Below are positions 26,961 through 33,854 of a DNA stretch of 64,000 nt, one piece after another. How positions within the stretch are numbered: position 1 is the stretch's first letter; the number at the start of each line of letters is the position of its first letter. Source of the stretch: a bacterium (lineage in GTDB: Bacteria > Planctomycetota > UBA1135 > UBA2386); NCBI GenBank assembly GCA_024743115.1, contig JANSXC010000010.1, forward strand, positions 62,001 to 126,000, given 5' to 3'. The notes beneath the pieces were generated by a model. That model searched no databases. It was not told where the DNA came from and saw nothing but the letters and a program-made list of their open reading frames with translations. The position numbers were made by a program, and so were the translations under genes.

Positions 26961-28649
26961 CTAGAAGCCCATGCCGCCCATGCCGCCCATACCACCCATG
27001 CCGCCCATTCCGCCCATGCCACCCATATCGCCCATGCCGTGGTCGTGGCCACCGCCGCCTTCGGGCTTCTTCTCGGGCACGGTCGAGACGAGCGCCTCGG
27101 TCGTGAGCAGGAGGGTCGCGACCGACGCGGCGTTCTGCAGCGCGGCGCAGGTGACCTTCGCCGGGTCGACGACGCCGGCCTTGATCATGTCCTCGTACTT
27201 GTCGGTCGCGGCGTTGTAGCCGAACTTCGGATCCTTGTTGTTGCGGATCGACTGCACGACGATCGAGCCGTCGACGCCGGCGTTGGCCGCGATCTGGCGC
27301 ATGGGCGCCTCGAGCGCGCGCTCGACGATGTTCGCGCCGATGCGCTCGTCACCGTTGAGCTTCAGGTTCTTCAGTGACTCGACCGCGCGGACGAGCGCGA
27401 CGCCGCCACCGGCGACGATGCCCTCGGCGACCGCGGCGCGGGTCGCGTGGAGCGCGTCCTCGACGCGCGCCTTCTTTTCCTTCATCTCGGCCTCGGTGGC
27501 CGCGCCGACCATGATCTGCGCAACGCCGCCCGAGATCTTCGCGAGGCGCTCCTGGAGCTTCTCGATGTCGTAGTCCGACGTCGTGCGGCCGATCTCGGCC
27601 TTGATCTGCTCCATGCGGGCCTTGGTGTCCTTGGGCTTGCCTGCACCCTCGATGATCGTGCAGTCGTCCTTGCCGACGACGACCTTCTTGGCGCTGCCGA
27701 GCTCGGCCGTGGTGAGCGACTCGAGGTTGATGCCGAGATCTTCGAACACGGCCTTGCCGCCCGTGCAGATCGCGATGTCCTCGAGCATGGCCTTGCGGCG
27801 ATCACCGAAGCCCGGCGCCTTGACCGCACAGCACTTGAACGTGCCACGCAGCTTGTTGACGACGAGCGTGGCGAGCGCCTCGCCCTCGATGTCCTCGGCG
27901 ATGATCAGGAGCGGGCGGCTGCTCTGCGCGATCTTCTCGAGCAGCGGCAGCATGTCCTTGATGTTGCTGATCTTCTTCTCGTGGATCAGGATCCACGGGT
28001 TCTCGAGCTCGCACTCCATCTTGTCCTGGTTGGTGACGAAGTGCGGGGACAGGTAGCCCTTGTCGAACTGCATGCCCTCGACGACGCGCACCTCGGTCGA
28101 CAGGCTCTTGCCCTCTTCGACCGTGATCACACCGTCCTGGCCGACGTGACCCATCGCGTCCGCGAGGATCTTGCCGATCTCTTCGTCGTTGTTGGCCGCG
28201 ATGGAGCCGACCTGTGCGATCTCCTTCTTGCCCTTGACGTCGATCTTCACCTTCTGGATCGCTTCGACGACCTTGCCGACCGCCTTCTCGATGCCGCGCT
28301 TGATGCCGACCGGGTTGGCGCCCGCGGTGACGTTCTTGATGCCCTCTTCGAAGATGGCTTCGGCGAGCACGGTCGCGGTCGTCGTGCCGTCACCGGCGAC
28401 GTCCGAGGTCTTGCTCGCGACTTCCTTGACGAGCTGCGCGCCGAGGTTCTCGTACTTGCCTTCGAGTTCGATTTCCTTGGCGACTGTGACGCCGTCCTTG
28501 GTGACGGTCGGGCTGCCGAACGACTTCTCGATGATGACGTTGCGGCCGCGCGGGCCGAGGGTGACCTTGACTGCGCGGGCGAGCTTCTTGACGCCGTCGC
28601 GCATGCGCTCACGCGCTTCCTGGTCGTATGCGATCTTCTTGACTGCCAT
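26961..28649 (-). CDS. groEL: Chaperonin GroEL
   Basis: The 60-kDa chaperonin subunit; double heptameric rings that fold proteins in the cytoplasm with GroES and ATP. 562 residues, slightly longer than E. coli GroEL (548). Signature stretches are present: '[12 protein letters not shown]', the ATP motif '[12 protein letters not shown]', '[13 protein letters not shown]', and the ATPase Asp in '[13 protein letters not shown]'. The end is '[10 protein letters not shown]' followed by six G-G-M repeats and a terminal Phe. A GGAG lies about 10 bases before the ATG. groES is directly upstream (50 bases), the usual groESL order. No CIRCE-type repeat is visible upstream, so heat-shock control is not of the HrcA kind or lies elsewhere. 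Confidence 0.98.
   Translation of the reverse strand: MAVKKIAYDQEARERMRDGVKKLARAVKVTLGPRGRNVIIEKSFGSPTVTKDGVTVAKEIELEGKYENLGAQLVKEVASKTSDVAGDGTTTATVLAEAIFEEGIKNVTAGANPVGIKRGIEKAVGKVVEAIQKVKIDVKGKKEIAQVGSIAANNDEEIGKILADAMGHVGQDGVITVEEGKSLSTEVRVVEGMQFDKGYLSPHFVTNQDKMECELENPWILIHEKKISNIKDMLPLLEKIAQSSRPLLIIAEDIEGEALATLVVNKLRGTFKCCAVKAPGFGDRRKAMLEDIAICTGGKAVFEDLGINLESLTTAELGSAKKVVVGKDDCTIIEGAGKPKDTKARMEQIKAEIGRTTSDYDIEKLQERLAKISGGVAQIMVGAATEAEMKEKKARVEDALHATRAAVAEGIVAGGGVALVRAVESLKNLKLNGDERIGANIVERALEAPMRQIAANAGVDGSIVVQSIRNNKDPKFGYNAATDKYEDMIKAGVVDPAKVTCAALQNAASVATLLLTTEALVSTVPEKKPEGGGGHDHGMGDMGGMGGMGGMGGMGGMGGMGF
26967..27031 (-). repeat. 9-base repeats coding the GGM tail of GroEL
   Basis: Tandem 9-base units (reading CCCATGCCG/CCCATACCA and variants on the plus strand) code the Gly-Gly-Met tail. 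GGM tails are normal in GroEL and line the cavity floor; the repeat number often varies between strains. Confidence 0.8.
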
Positions 28650-28699
28650 GGGGGGAATACTCCGAATCAGTGAATGTTGGGGTCGGGTGGGCTGCTGCG

Positions 28700-29005
28700 T
28701 TACTCGATCACGGCGAGGATCTCGTCCTCACCGAGGATCAGCAGCTCTTCGCCGTCGAGCTTGATCTCCGAGCCCGCGTACGAGGAGAATAGGACGCGGT
28801 CCTTCTTCTTGACCGACATCGACTGACGCGAGCCGTTCTCGAGCATGCGGCCGTTGCCGACGGCGACGATGATGCCTTCCTTCGGCTTCTCCTTCGCGGA
28901 GTCGGGGAGGATGATGCCACCCTTGGTCTTCTCGTCGGCTTGGACGCGCTTGACGAGGACACGGTCGCCGAGGGGAGTAACGGTCGCGGACTTGGTCTTG
29001 GACAT
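28700..29005 (-). CDS. groES: Co-chaperonin GroES
   Basis: 101 residues. It forms the heptameric lid of GroEL. '[23 protein letters not shown]' opens with the family signature, the mobile loop follows ('[18 protein letters not shown]'), and '[36 protein letters not shown]' (read in parts) is the canonical end. A short N-terminal 'MSKTKSA' extension precedes it. It stands immediately upstream of groEL and is almost certainly co-transcribed. The 120 bases upstream hold GC-rich inverted segments but no TTAGCACTC-type CIRCE element. Confidence 0.97.
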   Translation of the reverse strand: MSKTKSATVTPLGDRVLVKRVQADEKTKGGIILPDSAKEKPKEGIIVAVGNGRMLENGSRQSMSVKKKDRVLFSSYAGSEIKLDGEELLILGEDEILAVIE

Positions 29006-29128
29006 TGCTCTATTGGGAGGGTTGCCGGCGGGGGGCCGGCCAGGGGCCAGGATTGGTTGCCAGGCTGGTATGTCAGATTTGCTGGCTGAAGAACGAGAGG
29101 CGTCGTCGGCGGGTATCGTCGGCGGGTG

Positions 29129-29590
29129 TCAGAAAGCCGGCCGTTGCGGCGCCTGGAAGGGAGGGCGGGGGAAGTGGGGTGGCAGCGGCAGTCGTCGCGC
29201 CGGCATGCTCAGCGGCCCCCCGAAGTGACTGCGGATCAGCTGCTCGACGGCCTGCCGCAGCGCGCCGAGCTCGAGTGGCTTGCGCAGGAAGCGGAAGAAG
29301 CCGGCGTTCTGCGCGGCGATCGCTTCCTCGGTCGTTGCCAGTCCCGACATGAGGATCGCGGGCAGGGGGCGCACGGTCGCGAGCTGCTGGAACAGTTCGA
29401 GCCCCGTGGTCCCGGGCAGGTGGAAGTCGAGGATCGAGAAATCGAACCGCTGCTGTTCGGCCAGGCTCATCGCCTCTTCGCCATGCCCGGTGGCCGCGAC
29501 GCCCCAGCCGTGGGAGGCAAGGAACTCGCTCAGACAGACTCGCAGGGAGTCGTCGTCTTCGACCAGGAGAATGCGGAAGCTCTGTGCCAT
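29129..29590 (-). CDS. Stand-alone response regulator receiver protein
   Basis: 153 residues from ATG 29590. The receiver domain (about 5-122) has the acidic pocket 'LLVEDDDSL', the phospho-acceptor Asp in 'FSILDFHLPGT', the Thr/Ser switch in 'AILMSGLA', and the Lys in 'FFRFLRKPLELG'. There is no output domain; a 30-residue Pro/Arg-rich tail ends the protein. It would act as a single-domain phosphorelay or partner-binding regulator. No kinase is adjacent; the hybrid kinase at 52369 is 23 kb away. Confidence 0.9.
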   Translation of the reverse strand: MAQSFRILLVEDDDSLRVCLSEFLASHGWGVAATGHGEEAMSLAEQQRFDFSILDFHLPGTTGLELFQQLATVRPLPAILMSGLATTEEAIAAQNAGFFRFLRKPLELGALRQAVEQLIRSHFGGPLSMPARRLPLPPHFPRPPFQAPQRPAF

Positions 29591-29697
29591 GGCTCGATGC
29601 CGGGTGACATCGGGAAGCAAGCCATGTGCCGTGTAGTGCGACTAACGTAAATTGTCGCCAATGAACCGGTTGGGTGGTTCGGCCTGTTCCCCGACCG

Positions 29698-29750
29698 TGG
29701 CCGTCAGCGGCCAATCTGACAGGATGGCGGGGCCGGCGTCTGCCATCCTG
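29698..29750 (-). terminator. Two tandem hairpins downstream of the zinc-ribbon gene
   Basis: CAGGATGGC (29720-29728) pairs exactly with GCCATCCTG (29742-29750) around a 13-base loop. Next to it TGGCCG (29698-29703) pairs with CGGCCA (29708-29713) around TCAG. Both lie 40-90 bases downstream of the stop at 29789 in the minus direction and before the response regulator promoter. Terminator function is inferred from position; there is no U-tract. Confidence 0.5.
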
Positions 29751-29788
29751 GCGGACTGCATTCGCGCGGTGCAGCCCGTGCGACGCCT

Positions 29789-30097
29789 CTAGTGGTCGTC
29801 GTCGTCGTCCTCGTCGTCGTCGTCGTCGAGGTCGTCGTCGTCCATGTCGTCGAAGTCGTCGACGTCATCTTCCTCGTCGTCGATATCGGTCTCATCGTCC
29901 TCGTCGTCCCAATCGTCCGCCTCGTCGTCGACGTCGCCATCGTCATCCTCGTAGGACGCCAGAACGCGGTCCCAGTCGGCGACCTCGATGGTGCTGTTGC
30001 ACACCAGACAGACGCTGTCGTTGTCGCGCAGGTCCTCGAGCTCTTCGAGGTCGCGGTAGACCTTGCCGCATTCGCGGCACTTCACGATCTTGCCCAT
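29789..30097 (-). CDS. Zinc-ribbon protein with poly-acidic tail
   Basis: 102 residues from ATG 30097. Residues 7-35 form a four-cysteine zinc ribbon: 'KCRECGKVYRDLEEL' (CxxC) and 'VCLVCNS' (CxxC). From residue 50 onward it is almost wholly Asp/Glu ('YEDDDGDVDDEADDW', then Asp runs to a terminal His). The acidic tail suggests a partner that is basic, a DNA mimic, or metal/cation binding. The ribbon plus acid tail recalls TIGR-type 'FYDLN/zinc ribbon' small proteins, but I cannot name a family. The opposite strand has a long open frame through this repeat that is an artefact of GTC/GAC codons. Confidence 0.75.
   Translation of the reverse strand: MGKIVKCRECGKVYRDLEELEDLRDNDSVCLVCNSTIEVADWDRVLASYEDDDGDVDDEADDWDDEDDETDIDDEEDDVDDFDDMDDDDLDDDDDEDDDDDH
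29793..29945 (-). repeat. GAC/GAT codon-rich low-complexity tract
   Basis: On the plus strand this stretch is mainly TCGTCG and TCATCC-type trinucleotides, coding the Asp tail of the zinc-ribbon protein on the minus strand. It is a purine/pyrimidine-biased trinucleotide tract that may be length-variable. Confidence 0.7.
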
Positions 30098-30241
30098 GAC
30101 GTGCGTTGGAAGGAGAGGTTGGGTGGCGGGAGAGACCGGATCGGCCTCGGACGAGGGGATGCATACGGGCTGGATCGAGCAAGGCAATCCCCCTGGGTTT
30201 CTTTTTTGGCCGGGGCCTCGAAACGCCGAAGTACCCGTACC

Positions 30242-30655
30242 GTGTCCAAGTCCCCGGCGATCATCGCGACCCTCGGTCTCGGCGGCTGCGTGGCGTTGAG
30301 CCTGGTGATGCGCACCGCGCTCGAGGCCCAGCAAGAGCAGCAGCGTCACCCGCTCGAGCACGCGTTCGAACGCGAGTTCGACCGCCGGCTGGCGGCGCCC
30401 GTCGAGGTGTCCGAGCGGCGCGTCGGCGGGCGGCGTCGACTCGTGGTCGAGCTCTGCATCCACGCTGGCCTGCGCAAGGATCGGGTTCTGCGCAGCGCCG
30501 GGCGGTCGGCGTGGTCGCACTTCTCGGGTACGTCGGCGGCCGACGGCGCGCCGGCCGAGATCGAGATCGTCGTCACCGACGATGGCATCGGCGACACCGT
30601 CGCCGAGGTGTTCCCGCCGCCGCGGCCGGCTGGGCCGGTGCCGGGCGGCAGGTAG
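30242..30655 (+). CDS. Small N-terminally anchored hypothetical protein
   Basis: 137 residues from GTG 30242. An N-terminal hydrophobic helix (about 4-23, 'AIIATLGLGGCVALSLVM') is followed by a basic, charged domain with 'LVVELCIHAGLRKDRVL' and 'AEIEIVVTDDGIGDTV' strands, ending in a Pro/Gly-rich tail. No family recognised. The long open frame upstream is antisense to the acidic zinc-ribbon gene and is discounted. ATG 30308 would drop the membrane helix. It is convergent with the thioredoxin-like gene, only 15 bases apart. Confidence 0.5.
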   Translation: MSKSPAIIATLGLGGCVALSLVMRTALEAQQEQQRHPLEHAFEREFDRRLAAPVEVSERRVGGRRRLVVELCIHAGLRKDRVLRSAGRSAWSHFSGTSAADGAPAEIEIVVTDDGIGDTVAEVFPPPRPAGPVPGGR

Positions 30656-30670
30656 CGCTCGGCGCGGCGA

Positions 30671-31741
30671 TCAGCCCTTGAGCTTCTTCGCGGTCGCGTC
30701 GAGTTCTTCGACGGCTTCGCGAGCCGATTCGATCATCGACTTGACGCGTTCGAGCGTGCTCTCGGCGCGCTTCCGGCGCTGCTCGTTGTCCTTGTACTTC
30801 TCGATGTCGCCTTCGAAGCGCGGGATGTAGCCCTCGAGCATCTTGATGCGCTCGAGGCGCCGCTTGCGTTCGCGATCGTAGGAGTAGAAGAACGCGTCGG
30901 CGTCACCCTTGTCGGTGCCGGCTTCGATGAGCATCGCGTCGACGAACGCTTCGGGTGCGGCACCCTCGGGCACGCGACCGCCGGCCTTGAACGCTTCGTA
31001 CACCGCGAGGCACGCCTTCATGCGGTCCTCCTTGGTGACGTTGCGGCCCCGGGCCGACTTGGCGATCTCGTTCATCTCGATGACGAACGCCGCCTGTTCG
31101 GCAGCCTTGAGCTCATCGCCCTTCAGGCCCAGCCGCTTGATCTCCGCGTAGGCGTCGGCCGAGTTCATCTCCTCGAGCGCGAGCGCGGCCATCAGGTAGG
31201 CCTTCTGGTCGTACTCTTCACCGGCGTTCTTCTTGGCGGTGAGAGCAGCGAACTTGCCGGCATTGCCGACGTAGTTCTTCATGCCGTTGAGGTCGCGCGG
31301 CACCTTCGTGCTGATCGCGTCGCCAGCGGCATCGATCACGGCGAGCGACGGGAAACCGCCGAAGCCGTAGGTGCGCAGCAGCGCGTCGTCCTTGCGACCT
31401 TCGATCTTGGTCATCACGGCGGCGAACAGGACCTGGTCCTTGCCCCAGGCCTGAAACTCCTTGGTGGAGAACACACGGTTCTCCAGTGCGATGCACGGGC
31501 CTCAAGCCGCGTAGGTGCGCGTGAAGTAGGCGAAGATCGGCTTGCCGGTTGCCTCCGCCTTGGCCTTTGCGGCGTCGAAGTCGAGCAGCCAGCCACCGTC
31601 CTTGAACCAGTCGTGGGTCTGCATCTCGGCGAAGTTCTTCTGCATCTTCGCCTGGTCGTACTTGCGCTGGGCCGCGAGCTCGGGAGAGAGCAGCGCCGCC
31701 AGCGGAACGAGCGCGAGCGCGCTTCTGGTCAACATGTTCAT
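30671..31741 (-). CDS. Predicted selenoprotein: secreted thioredoxin-fold protein with U-G-P-C motif and helical tail
   Basis: Read from ATG 31741, 79 codons reach an in-frame TGA at 31502-31504, and the same frame then continues for 276 codons to a stop at 30671. Residues 1-24 are a signal peptide ('ALVPLAALLSPELAAQ'). Residues about 50-145 are a thioredoxin fold: 'GKPIFAYFTRTYAA' strand, TGA at 80, 'GPCIALENRVFSTKEF' helix with C83, and 'YGFGGFPSLAVIDAAGD' with cis-Pro131. TGA therefore occupies the first Cys of C-G-P-C, giving U-G-P-C. Residues about 170-356 are helical and highly charged, probably coiled coil at the end. A SECIS-like hairpin follows the TGA. Standard calling would split this gene in two. 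A nonsense mutation of TGC/TGT is the alternative, less likely given the hairpin and the intact downstream frame. Likely periplasmic redox role. Confidence 0.85.
31465..31485 (-). promoter_or_regulatory. Bacterial SECIS-like hairpin
   Basis: On the minus strand TGGAGAAC pairs perfectly with GTTCTCCA (31478-31485 with 31465-31472) around the loop CGTGT. The loop begins 25 bases after the TGA at 31502-31504 (24 bases lie between). The published bacterial SECIS consensus asks for a 3-14 base apical loop with a G among its first two bases, a 4-16 bp upper stem and 16-37 bases between UGA and loop. All of these are met. It would recruit SelB to decode UGA as selenocysteine. Confidence 0.8.
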
Positions 31742-32042
31742 GAGTCGTTTCGTTGTCGCTTATGCGGCATGGGCCGGCTTCGACCGCGCCGCGGGGCCCC
31801 GAAGGGTAGTGCTGGGTTACGACCGGAACACGGTGGTGTGCCGGTGGTCCGTTTTCGTTACATCGCGCGGGTGCCGGTAGGTGATGGCGCTTGTCACCGC
31901 GTCGTGCCCCTCGGGAATGACCCCTGCGCCGAGCCGTCTCACGGCCGAGTTTGCGACCGTTCGGCCGACCCCGTCGGGCCGATCGCATCGGCGGTTCTGC
32001 GCTCGCATTCGCCCATCGACCCGGCGCGCCGATGTAAGCGGC
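31742..32042. other. Divergent intergenic region, 301 bases
   Basis: This gap lies between the predicted selenoprotein (minus) and the TPR gene (plus). A plus-strand frame is open from ATG 31881 in the TPR frame but has no protein-like sequence before 32043. It should contain promoters for both genes. A short GGTGA/TCACC pair near 31876-31895 is the only symmetry I see; I find no RNA gene or other feature. Confidence 0.5.
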
Positions 32043-33746
32043 ATGGTCGAGGCCATCGTTTATGCGCTCGCGACGGCTGACGGGCTTGCGCCCGTAGTCG
32101 GGGCCGCGCCGTACGATGTGTTGTCTCGGCAGCTGCCGCGGATGCTCGTGGCTCGCCTCAATGGCGACGCGGATCGCGGCGTGCGGTTCTTCCCGCTGCT
32201 CGGCAAGCTCGACGGCAAGCGCGGTTTTCTGCGGTTGTCAGCGCCGTTCGAACCGAGTCAGTTGCTCGAGCTGCACAAGCAGGGCGCCGCGAAGCTCGTC
32301 TGCGATGGCATGTTGCGTGACGGCGAACTGCACTGGCGCATGGTCGATGGCGAGAGCGGGCGCGTGCTGCGCGAGCTCGACCTGCCGTTCGATCCGGCAC
32401 AGCCGACCGAGGTGCTCGCGCGACTCGAGTTCGAAGTCATGGAGCTGCTCGGCTGGACCGGTCGCCCGGGAACGGCAACCGAAGTCGAGGGCGAGGCGCT
32501 GGGTTGGTTCCTGATCCTCAAGGACACGCTGCTGCGGCTCGAGGCCGGACTCGCCGAGGAGTCGGCGGACCCGCTGCGCGGCGCGCGCCGGTGCCTCGAA
32601 CTCGCGGGTGATCACCGCGACACGATCGATCTAGTGCTCGACGTCGCGAGCCACCTGCTGCGTCAGAGCGCGCGGCGGGACGAGGTCGCGGTGCTGCTGC
32701 GGCCGCTCGTCGACACGCCCGAGATGCCGGTTGCGTTGTTCGAGCGACTCGGCGCGCTGCTGCTCGCGGCGGGCGACGAGGGCATGGCCGCGACGGCGAC
32801 CCTGCGCGCTGCGCGGTCGGCGATCGAACGCCGAGAACTCGTCGAACGCTGCGTCGGTCTGCTGTTCCGGCTCGAGCGTTTCGAAGAAGCCGCGGAACTC
32901 GTCGAGCTCGCCCGTCAACGCGGCGTCGCGAGCGTGACGGCTCTCGCACAGTATGCCGCGTGCTGTGACCGCATCGGTCAGGCCGAACGCCGCGCCGAAC
33001 TCTGCGACGAGATGCTGCGCGTGCACGATCTGCCGGTCGCCGTCGCCCGACTGCTCGTATCGTTCCTGCTCGAGGACGAGCGCGCGGACCAGGCGCGCGA
33101 CGTCGCCGAACGCGCGCTGCTCAGGGATCCTTCGCAGCCCGTGCTGCACTTCGAACTCGGCCGCGCCTGCCTCGAACTCGACGATAGCGAGCGTGCCGCG
33201 AAGGCGCTCGATCAAGCGCTCTCACGCGGCCTGCCGCCCGAACACGAACACCGCGCCCGCCGGCTGCTGCGCCTCGCCTCGCGGCCCGGTCTGTGGCGCG
33301 ATTCGCAGTGCGTCGAAACCGCCCTGGCCGCTGGCGACCTCGACGCGGCCTTCCGAGCCGCGGTCGCGCTCGTCCGCAGCTCCCGCGACGTCGCCGAGGC
33401 CTGGTTCCTCGTCGGGCTGGTGCGTCACAAGCGCGGCCAGGAGCAGCGCGCCGAATGCGCGTTGCGTCGCTCGCTGCGTCTCGATGATTCCCTGCCCGAC
33501 GCACACAATCGCCTCGGCATCCTGCTGGTGTCGCAGGGTCGGCTGGAAGACGGCATCGACCACCTCGAACGCGCGCACGCTCTGGCTCCGACGGAGCCAT
33601 CACCCATGCTGCACCTGGCGCAGGGCCTGGCGCTCGCTGGCCGACAGGAAGAGGCGCAGAGGTTCGTGGAGCTGGCCGCGAAGAGTGGTGCTGCGAAGGA
33701 CCTCGTCGAGGCGGTGCGGCGCGAGATCGTTTCGTCGCGGCCGTAG
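32043..33746 (+). CDS. TPR-repeat protein
   Basis: 567 residues from ATG 32043; an extension to ATG 31881 is possible but unlike protein. Residues 1-175 form a mixed domain ('DRGVRFFPLLGKLDGKRGF', 'LDLPFDPAQPTEVLARLEFE'). Residues about 185-565 are tandem TPR-type helix pairs, clearest in 'VLHFELGRACLELDDSERAA', 'AEAWFLVGLVRHKRGQEQRA' and 'AHNRLGILLVSQGRLEDGI'. No signal peptide, so probably a cytoplasmic scaffold. No enzyme motif; partners unknown. It precedes the RCC1 lipoprotein by 108 bases. Confidence 0.78.
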   Translation: MVEAIVYALATADGLAPVVGAAPYDVLSRQLPRMLVARLNGDADRGVRFFPLLGKLDGKRGFLRLSAPFEPSQLLELHKQGAAKLVCDGMLRDGELHWRMVDGESGRVLRELDLPFDPAQPTEVLARLEFEVMELLGWTGRPGTATEVEGEALGWFLILKDTLLRLEAGLAEESADPLRGARRCLELAGDHRDTIDLVLDVASHLLRQSARRDEVAVLLRPLVDTPEMPVALFERLGALLLAAGDEGMAATATLRAARSAIERRELVERCVGLLFRLERFEEAAELVELARQRGVASVTALAQYAACCDRIGQAERRAELCDEMLRVHDLPVAVARLLVSFLLEDERADQARDVAERALLRDPSQPVLHFELGRACLELDDSERAAKALDQALSRGLPPEHEHRARRLLRLASRPGLWRDSQCVETALAAGDLDAAFRAAVALVRSSRDVAEAWFLVGLVRHKRGQEQRAECALRRSLRLDDSLPDAHNRLGILLVSQGRLEDGIDHLERAHALAPTEPSPMLHLAQGLALAGRQEEAQRFVELAAKSGAAKDLVEAVRREIVSSRP

Positions 33747-33854
33747 TCGCGAGGTTGCACTCCGGCAGGCGCCGCTGCCCGCGGTGGCGGCGGGATTCGG
33801 GAAATCGTCGAAAACCCTGTTCGGTCGGGTCGCGGTGCTGCGCTGCCCGATCCC

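Noticed and set aside
29006..29128. CIRCE (HrcA) operator upstream of groES
   Set aside because: No TTAGCACTC-N9-GAGTGCTAA-like repeat is present; the inverted segments seen are GC-rich and unlike CIRCE.
29792..30241. Plus-strand frame of mainly Val/Leu residues before the 30242 gene
   Set aside because: Arises from the GTC/GTT complement of the Asp codon tract in the zinc-ribbon gene.
31502..31741. Reading 31502..31741 and 30671..31474 as two separate genes or a decayed pseudogene
   Set aside because: Both are in the same frame, the domain is continuous, TGA falls exactly on the redox Cys, and a SECIS-like hairpin is correctly spaced; recoding explains all of these better.
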